Positions 56,701 to 64,000 of a DNA stretch of 64,000 bases are shown here, in pieces; the first letter of the stretch is position 1, and every line of letters starts with the position of its first letter. The notes beneath the pieces are model-generated. The model worked only from the letters and a program-made list of their open reading frames with translations, was not told the DNA's origin and searched no databases. The translations under genes and the position numbers were made by a program. This DNA is from Aldrovandia affinis (taxonomy: Eukaryota > Chordata > Actinopteri > Notacanthiformes > Halosauridae): contig JAINUG010000489.1 in NCBI GenBank assembly GCA_029706075.1, positions 1-64,000 of the forward strand, written 5' to 3'.

Positions 56701-57354
56701 GATCCCACTCCTCATAAACCTTAGTTGCTGACCTTTATCCTCTTCATTTCATGTTTTCATCTTAAAAACAGGCATTGCTGAATAAGGTAAGGTAACAAGA
56801 ATGAACAATAATCCATCTTGGTATTCAGCCAGGTCATTCAAAAATGGATAGCATGTTGTTACCCACACACTTGCTCATCAATATGTATCAGTTATCTTAA
56901 CATAAATATACTCATCATAAATATAATATATGCTCTCCTTCAACGCTGCTCAGATTTAATCTCTGGTGCACTATTATCAGATTATTCTGCAATTATAAAA
57001 TAATATAAATGTCATACTAATTAAAGTAATGCCACCACTGAAAGCTATAATTCCACAAAATGTGCAATCGCCAACACACACGTGAACACTTCTATTTGCT
57101 TTGTGCACGTTTACAAATGCTTGAACAGAAATGCCATTCTACCGCAGATGCATTCGTGCCGTGGGTAAATTCAAACACAAGACAAGCAGGCTTTAAGTAC
57201 CCTGTGTGAAATAATGAAAAGGCAAAAACTAGTCTGGTGATCAATACTCCTTTGACAAAAGCTTTGGTTTTATGCTGGTCCAGCTCCTTTAAACAAATAT
57301 TTGATTAAACTGTATATTATTTTCCCTGCACATTGGACTATTTTTGCATAGGGG
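56701..57354. other. Intergenic, nothing recognised
   Basis: AT-rich, without supported frames or RNA genes. Confidence 0.5.
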
Positions 57355-57358
57355 AGAC

Positions 57359-58600
57359 CAGGGTAAGATGTGCCATTTTTTACTTTTTTCATTATGTTGC
57401 TGAGTCAAATAGTTTTTTCTTTGCAATATTGATGCCAATTGAAACCTTAAGGTGTTGTGCCTCTTTGGAAACCAACACCTCCTGTTTAGCTTAAATAGTT
57501 TCATATTGTAGATATGCTGTCTGAAAAAAAGTGCATGGGGTAAGATGAGCCAATGAGTGGGGTATGTAGAGCCAGTCTGAGACATTTCTTCTATCTGTTC
57601 AATTGGTGCAAATAAAAACAAATTAAGACATTTAAATAAAAACAAATTAAGACATTTAATTTTTGTGAGTGGACAAAAAATACAGATTTGGCTCACCGGC
57701 CCATCCAGTGCCATTCTCCTTTGCTAACTTGACAGCCTTCAATGTGATGTTAGACTCATGGTTATCCAGGACAAGCAACAGAGGGTTACTTCTAGAGCAG
57801 TTGGTGTGCCTGATTACATGCTCTAAGAAGTGGACAAATGCGTTCTCATTTGTCCAACCAGACTTGGTGGAACAACCAATAGAGCCTATGGGAGATCCTC
57901 TGATGAAATGATCATGGTAACGGACGCGCAGGAAGATGAACATTGGTGGAATCACATTCCCCACTGACTGCACAAACAAGTGTAACTAGCTCCCCTCTCT
58001 CTCCTGATGTCACTGAACCAACTTGTTTTCTCCCCTTCTCCTTCACTATTTGTTTTGGAGACTGCACATTTGTGATGCCACTCTCATTCATGTTATAGAT
58101 CATGTTTGGCAGGAACTTGAATCTAAAATGAAAAGTAATATATTTACTTAAACATATCATAAATGGGCAGTTTTTTTGTGAAGAATAAAATCACTGAAGC
58201 CAAATTATTAAAAAATGCTTATTAAAAGCTGTGGCCCTTCCCAGTGATGTTGCCTGTGGTGTGTGTGGCCTGACATATGGTGATGTTCCATAAAGGACTG
58301 AAACCAGTCTCCTCCTGTCAATAGCAGTTGACTTAGGTTAGTATCATGGAAATGTATGGTTTTGTCAATTAAATATTGCCTTTTCATTCAATTACTTCTA
58401 AAACTGACCTGCTTTTTCATCTCTGGACCAGCTTTCTGGCATTTTCACTCTGTTTTGCTTTGCACATTCATAAGCCAGCTCTCTACATTTCAGAGGACTT
58501 TGCCCATGGAACTGGTTAGACAGCTTCTTAATATGGCAGGCAAGCTCTAGCTCCATGGTAGTGTCAAACACCATATGCAATGTTGAAAGTCTTGCATATC
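57359..58600 (-). mobile_element. Broken pogo-like (DDE_1) transposase
   Basis: Minus strand, in three separate frames: the N-terminal DNA-binding part at 58580-58398 (ELELACHIKKLSNQFHG, RELAYECA); the start of the catalytic domain at 58160-57912 (MIYNMNESGITNVQSP, KQVGSVTSGERGELVTLVCA); and its end at 57979-57656 (LLVLDNHESNITLKAVKLAK). The first catalytic Asp, normally in NMDETG, is Asn here. The left end cagggtaagatgtgcca is likely the terminal repeat; I could not find a matching right end. Confidence 0.8.
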
Positions 58601-58867
58601 ATACAGATGCTGACTCTCCATCCTTTCAGCTAAGACTAACTTCTATGCTTTTGTTCAGCTGTCATATCATAGCTTATAAGAGCACCAACTGAACTATAAT
58701 GTATCAGAAAATTCTCCTACTTCAGTTTTCTCAAAATCATCATAACAGTGGACTTCTTTGGAATTCATGTATAAAGGGTAAAAAATTTTTGGACATAAAT
58801 TACTTACCACATTCTCCATGTACCCCCCTATTTTGGTTATTACCCTGTGAGAAATATAACATAACAT

Positions 58868-59012
58868 ATGCGATTTAGCAGACGCTTCAATCCGAAGCGA
58901 TTTACAGTCGTGAATGCATACCTTTTCTAGTATATGTGGTCGCAATGGGAATCGAACCCACAACCTAAGCATTGTCAGCACCATGCTCTACCTACTGAGC
59001 CACACAGAACAC
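58868..59012 (-). mobile_element. tRNA-derived SINE
   Basis: The minus strand has tggctcagtaggtagagcat (A box), gggttcgattccc (B box) and a tail gcttcggattgaagcgtctg. Same family as 34905-35060, somewhat more diverged. Confidence 0.85.
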
Positions 59013-59574
59013 AATATAAATTGAGAATACATAATGTAAGCATCTAATAGGTATAGCTCCTAATGATCTCGTATATGTGTATATATATCTTATATTATGT
59101 TTTACATAAAATTTAATTATATGGTTCTTCAGTGGGTATCAAGTATAATCAATTATAATTATCATTATTATTATTAGTTGCTCATAGCCTTAATTTAACC
59201 AAAAGCCACCTAAATTCAGTTATGTTCGTTATGAATGCATATTTATTATAATAAAAACATATAAAACGGTCAGTCATATCAACGGTTCAACGGTTCGTAT
59301 CAACGTCAAACGGTTTAATCATATCATTAAAAGTTCTGTATTGCATTGTATGCTTTTAATTTTTACAAAACTGCATTTCAAATATGTATCTAGTTGCATG
59401 TGTCACATCACCACGTCGATCTTGCTAAGGAGACCATTAGGCAACTTACTTCATATCCTGTGTTGAATGTTCTATTTAATCCAGACACCTGCTGGTCACC
59501 GCCGCTTCCTTGTTTTCTTCTAGCTTTAGTTTTCCGTGTCCTTTATGTGTTCCGTCACAAACATTTTTTTGTTA

Positions 59575-59690
59575 TTATGTCGATGGATCCTGAAGATGAG
59601 ACATACAGACTGGAATGCTGTACTGGAATTCTGCCACCAGTTGTATCCATAAAACATGAAATAAATAATCCATCAGAAACGAATATCTAA
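59575..59690 (+). other. Short frame resembling the start of a zinc-finger gene
   Basis: The frame MSMDPEDETYRLECC...VSIKHEINNPSETNI-stop has the look of the N-terminal region of fish C2H2 zinc-finger proteins (acidic start, IKHE motif). It stops after 38 codons and no zinc finger follows within the window. Very weak; it could equally be chance. Confidence 0.15.
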
Positions 59691-59796
59691 AAAGTGAAGA
59701 GAAGGTCGGGCTTTTCAACAGAGGCGCAAGTTTGACGCTAGACCACACCCATGTGTAGCGAGGGCGGGAGGTGGGGACAAGGGCGGAATACATTTA

Positions 59797-60183
59797 CAGG
59801 GTGTAGACAAAATAATGGAAATACAAAACAATATATGAATATGTTGCATATTTTCCCTAATACTTTGCCTTGAGAACGGCTTCAACCATTCTTGAAATGC
59901 TGTTATACAAGTTTTCTAATGGGATACTGGACCATTCTTTAAGAAATAAAGTCTCCAGTTAATTGAGATTTGAAGACGGTGGAAACCCACTCCATCCAAT
60001 GTGTTGGTTTGGAAACTCACATATTAAAGATTTAAAAACGTATTTTATAGCAGAAGTATATTGGTAATTAGTATTGATATTAATGTGAAACACACCTGTA
60101 GACTCCTTTTTAATTGCGATTTAGTTACTTCACAACATGAGTCCTTTTTCATTTTGTATTTCCATTTTTTTGTCTACCCCCTG
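59797..60183. mobile_element. Tc1-type MITE
   Basis: Left end cagggtgtagacaaaataat continues as ggaaatac; the right end is its near complement (gtatttccatttttttgtct then acccc). No transposase; 387 bp. TA lies just before the left end, but the right flank is TGTA, so the duplication is not exact. Confidence 0.75.
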
Positions 60184-60925
60184 TGTATGCAATTAAAATT
60201 CAGACACACTATCAGGCTCTACAATATTTGGAGGTACGGTTTTATTTTGGAGAAGGTCAACGAGTGATAGTTTCCAGAAGACATGTGATGCAATGTTTAG
60301 CATGGGAGCACAAAAACGTGAACAACATAAATTGTATGCCCAGATTACTGCTGCAAAAAGTCAAAACACGTTTTTTTAAATGCATAAAAACAATTTTTAA
60401 ACTTTTATTTCAACTCCATATCTATCCCCCAACACTCATATACACTTTGCAGGTTAAGCACAACACCCATCTAAAAGTGACTGTTTGGGCAGCTGCTGCA
60501 TACTTGTAACGGCCCAACCACATTTTTAACTGTTGTGAAATCTTGAACGTAGCTTTAGAACGAATTCCAACGGCTGCATTTCATTTTAGGACGGATGAAT
60601 TGAACATTAACTTAACTTGGCAAACCAGACAGGAATAGACATAGAGAGAGACGATCAGGTATAACTGGAACCACAAGAACTGCAGCTCTAGGGTTCTAGT
60701 GAAACGTGTGAACATAGTGAAAATGCTTTGGATTGAGGTGTGTTTCGGTTATGCAGATTTGGGTTGTGGTTTATTTGCCTTTGTCATTTTGTCCTTTTCC
60801 AATCTCTTTCTCATTGATTGATTATCCACGCAGCCAACGAAGGTTGTTCAATTCTAATAATAGATTACTTGAAAGATGACAATTAAAACCAATACAATTA
60901 CATTCTTGTTCGTCCAATGTATGCT
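60184..60925. other. Intergenic, nothing recognised
   Basis: No motif-bearing frame, RNA gene or repeat recognised. Confidence 0.5.
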
Positions 60926-61215
60926 TGTTTGAGTCTGAGGGAATGGCTGGTTTGAGCCAAAATGCAGTTTGAAGAGCTGGGTTTTTAGTCTGAGGTGGAA
61001 TATGGACAGTGACTCCGCTGTCCTGAGCTCATTCCACCACTGAGGGGCCAGAGTAGTGAAGGGCTGTGACCGGGATGATTGACCCTTCCGCCGTGAAGTG
61101 GTGACGAGGAGAGCGGCAGTTGCAGAATGGAGTGGGCTAGCAGGAGTGTAATGTTTGATGATAGATTGGAGATCGCTGCCCCGCAGGCTAAGACCAGAGT
61201 TGTGTATTGTATCCA
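60926..61215 (+). repeat. Dispersed repeat of fish genomes
   Basis: The text gagctcattccaccactgag followed by gggccagagtagtgaagggc is of a type I know as a common interspersed repeat in teleosts. I cannot give its class with certainty. Confidence 0.45.
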
Positions 61216-61790
61216 GGCCACAAACAGTGGAGGGTATGTTCGTATTTGTTTATTTATAATTTATTTGTTAACTATTTTATTTGTTCATTTCATTATTTGT
61301 ATTGATTTGTCTGCTAAACTGCTAGGCTGTGACCTTGATCTTGAAATACTGCGTGAGCGGTCATGCAGTGATAGTTTAATTGTGTTTGATTCTGTGTTTT
61401 CCGCACGGTCTTATTTAGGAAGCAGGAGCTGGAGACGTTATTGAGGAGCTGTGGAATTGCCTTTCTTTCATTTACAATGCCCGCAGCTTCCCTGTGACAC
61501 TAAATTACTACAGCCCAAAGCTATGTTTAACTTATTTTTTTATCGCACAAATGGCATTGCATCATGAAGTAACAATACCACCTCCATTAATGTGAGGAAT
61601 GCTGTCTGGTCCTTCCGAAAGTCTTATCGCGTCTTTCTTCAGCTGTTCATCTTAGTTCTGGAAGGTTATTGGTGGTCATTGTATGCATTATCCAACCAGG
61701 CTGTGAATGTCACCCGGAGGAGCGAATTAGGTCGCCAGATGGAGTATTTTGACAGCTGATCTTATTTTTGCATGCTTCTACAATTTCATA

Positions 61791-61792
<2 letters not shown>

Positions 61793-61844
<52 letters not shown>
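61793..61844 (+). repeat. (ATT)n microsatellite
   Basis: About 17 copies of ATT, followed by a short complementary AAT run to 61868. Confidence 0.95.
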
Positions 61845-61868
61845 CAATAATAATAATAATAGTAATAA

Positions 61869-62235
61869 TTAGATTAGATTAGATTAGATTAGATTAGATT
61901 TATTTTATTTTCATTGCACAGAGTACAACGAAATTGAGTGACAATCCTGACGGTACATTTAAAATAACAAAGACAAAACACAACAGAACAGCAGAAACAA
62001 ATTAAGATTCTAAATATAAAATTAACATTAAATAAATAAATAAAATGAAATGTGAATATTTACTGTTAAAAAGGTAAAAGTTAAAGTTACATTATTTTGA
62101 CGAGATATGAGATATTGCACTTCCAGATATTGCACATTTCCGAATTGCAGAGGCTCACTATGGCAGAAGTGTAGTACAGTTGGGAGTATAAACATACAAA
62201 CAAAAGTGCAGTAGTAATGTAAACATATATGCAGT
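61869..62235 (-). mobile_element. LINE 3' end with (AATCT)n tail
   Basis: Minus strand ends in repeated AATCT (61869-61900) after aatttcgttgtactctgtgc and aatgaaaataaa, the 3' UTR end typical of Rex1-like fish LINEs. No RT is present; it is severely 5' truncated. Confidence 0.65.
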
Positions 62236-62314
62236 GTTCTGTTAGTGTACTGTAAGTGTAGGTGTTGCAATAATAATAATGACGATAACTGTCATGTTGT
62301 CACGGGCGTACATT

Positions 62315-62360
62315 ACATTAAAATGTGGTTATTTAGTAGACTCTCTTATCCAGAGCAACT
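62315..62360 (-). mobile_element. SINE/L2 tail fragment
   Basis: The minus strand reads gtaagttgctctggataaga then gagtctactaaataa. Only the tail is left. Confidence 0.55.
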
Positions 62361-62721
62361 TACAACAGTGCATACAAAAGAGGGTAGTCAACAAACAGCA
62401 ACGAGTCCGAGACATCCGTACGTGAAGTACGTAATTACGTAATTTATCACATATCATTAAGTGCCATAGTAGGTGCAAGTGGAGTTTGAGGGTATAATCT
62501 CTACACACCCACTCCACTGTTCCGAAGAAATTCACTCATGCTTGCAAAGAAAACGTATGCAAAAAACAGTTGAAATGTTTTTAAGTCTACAAGCTTTCTT
62601 TAGGATTAAAGATGTACAAATAAAATAAAAGGCTGGTTTCTATTGCACCTCTCCACAGACTCAGGGGTGCTTGCAAAATCATACAGAAAAGAGAACATAT
62701 TCTTGCCATTGCAGTTGACAG

Positions 62722-62765
62722 TTATATATGCCATTTAGCAGACGCTTTTATTCAAAGCGACTGCT
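62722..62765 (-). mobile_element. SINE/L2 tail fragment
   Basis: tatgccatttagcagacgct followed by tttattcaaagcga is the complement of the common SINE tail. A short direct repeat (cattgcagttgacagt) flanks it at about 62707 and 62778. Confidence 0.6.
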
Positions 62766-63605
62766 ATTGCCAGTTGCCATTGCAGTTGACAGTAGTAGTA
62801 GTAGTAGTTGACAGAGACCAGTGTCTAACATCGAAAAGTTGGATATCACCTGGACAATATATATGGTAAAAAGGAAAGTGAACCTTGAGGTGAACATGCA
62901 AGAGAACTGTTTCCAAACCTGATACAGAGTGACATGTGAGGAGTATGTCACCCCACCACATCCCTCAGAGTAGATGACTCAAGGGAGTGTTGTTAGCCAG
63001 ATCTATGTCACTGTTGCTCATAAAACACAGATGGATACACTCATGTTCTCCTGTGTTTTAAGTCACTCTGGATAAATTATTGTAATGTCATTTAATGTAA
63101 TGAAAAGGCAAAAGAGTCAACATTCCTGAGAAACATGAAGAAGAACAGTGGAGTGAAGCTTTGAGAGTCGTGTTCACTTGGAAAAATCAGGCACGACACA
63201 CTGCAGCCACATCGCCTCAACATTGTCTTGAGCACCACTCGGTGCAGAGAGGATTAAGTGAGTGTCCATGACAAAGAATGTGCACACTACAGACTGGCAT
63301 CGCAGCAGCACAGAACAAGTGCTTGGGCCACAACTGTTCTGTGAAAATAAGTATTTCTTTGTAACTGCTATGCTTATAACCGGTGAACAGTTCTTTAAAG
63401 GCCAATAATTCTAGTCTCTCTGTAGCGTTTTCTCTTGAACACACACATGTGTACAGGCACAGATGTAAAATCTTATTTGCTATACATTGTTTGACCAGAG
63501 GGAGGAGTACAATGTTAATTTCTCCATAATTTAGATTGGAATGTAAAATTTAGGAACTGTTTTAGATGGTAATAAAATAGTCAAAAAGAGATAGTGAGGG
63601 CAGTG
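62766..63605. other. Intergenic, nothing recognised
   Basis: Contains a short AGT run (62793-62808) and a decayed SINE tail near 63058-63100 (aagtcactctggataaatta). No supported gene. Confidence 0.5.
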
Positions 63606-63835
63606 GGAATAAGGTTCAATGGTGCACCAGGGGGCGGCGATTGGCTGTCCGCCCCAGGGAGGGGGGGGGGAAGCCGACGTGAAAAAGGTTACGGTATATC
63701 CCAGTCACTCTCACAGGCTGGGAAACCATTACTAGGGGGGGATTGATGTAAAAATAGCGGGTCCCTGGCAAATTGGGAGAAAATGGGATAAAATCAGAAA
63801 CAAACAAGTCGGAATAAACTAATGGTGCAACCTCT
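63606..63835 (+). mobile_element. SINE core copy, diverged
   Basis: ggggcggcgattggctgtcc, then gccccagggagggggggggg and gaagcc, with the same 3' end (caaattgggagaaaatggga). The middle differs from the other copies, so it may be a subfamily or a rearranged copy. Confidence 0.65.
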
Positions 63836-64000
63836 GTGCTAAAAAAAAAAGGTTATATATCCCAGTATCTGGCTGGGAACCACCTAGTTCCCTGGTTGTA
63901 TATCCAATCGGACGTCGCGAGTAAGGATCACATGGGCCGCTGCTCCACCAACTGCTACTTCCTGCCAGTGCGCTATCGACAGTGCCAGTGAACTGAACTG
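63836..64000. other. Window edge, nothing recognised
   Basis: Begins with an A-run that could be the SINE tail; the remainder is unassigned. Confidence 0.4.

Overview
The window is nuclear DNA of a ray-finned fish, most likely a teleost. The evidence is spliced vertebrate genes with GT-AG introns, several tRNA-derived SINEs with V-SINE-type or L2-type tails, decayed Tc1-like, pogo-like and hAT DNA transposons, fish-type LINEs and long (TG)n microsatellites. I cannot name the species. One run of 100 N (49136-49235) shows it is a draft assembly.

Layout. (1) 1 to about 21.7 kb is a complex tandem array of seven units (about 4.2, 3.6, 3.6, 2.35, 4.7, 2.35 and 0.8 kb). Each carries the same mosaic on the minus strand: LINE endonuclease and reverse-transcriptase fragments, a SINE core, a GA-rich minisatellite, and two- or three-fold copies of an exon-like segment encoding one hydrophobic helix. 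A 2.6 kb second LINE is inserted in unit 5. At unit junctions a tiny two-exon gene of 45 codons can be modelled; only the two rightmost copies keep both splice signals and the frame. (2) 21.7-30.5 kb is intergenic and rich in decayed transposons. (3) 30546-38930 (+) is cathepsin F (ctsf), 14 coding exons with an N-terminal cystatin domain, carrying one apparent 1-bp deletion in exon 8. (4) 40847-41343 (-) is the coding part of banf1 (barrier-to-autointegration factor), with non-coding first exons up to about 44.0 kb. Diverging from it is eif1ad (+, coding 44985-46693). (5) 46990-51381 is one 2.1 kb sequence present twice, exactly either side of the N gap, probably a false duplication. (6) 54607-55971 (-) is a single-coding-exon beta-1,3-N-acetylglucosaminyltransferase close to B3GNT2. 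(7) 56-64 kb has no recognisable gene; it holds SINEs, a broken pogo-like transposase, a Tc1-type MITE, a LINE 3' tail and microsatellites.

The genes do not form a pathway. CTSF is a lysosomal protease, BAF bridges chromatin and nuclear lamina, EIF1AD is a nuclear eIF1A-like RNA-binding protein, and the GT31 enzyme extends Golgi glycans. The human orthologues of ctsf, banf1 and eif1ad are all on 11q13, so this is a piece of conserved vertebrate synteny. The most unusual items are the micro-exon array, the ctsf frameshift, the gap-flanking duplication, a complete SINE insertion with an 18-bp target duplication, and a hAT insertion at the very tip of another element's inverted repeat.
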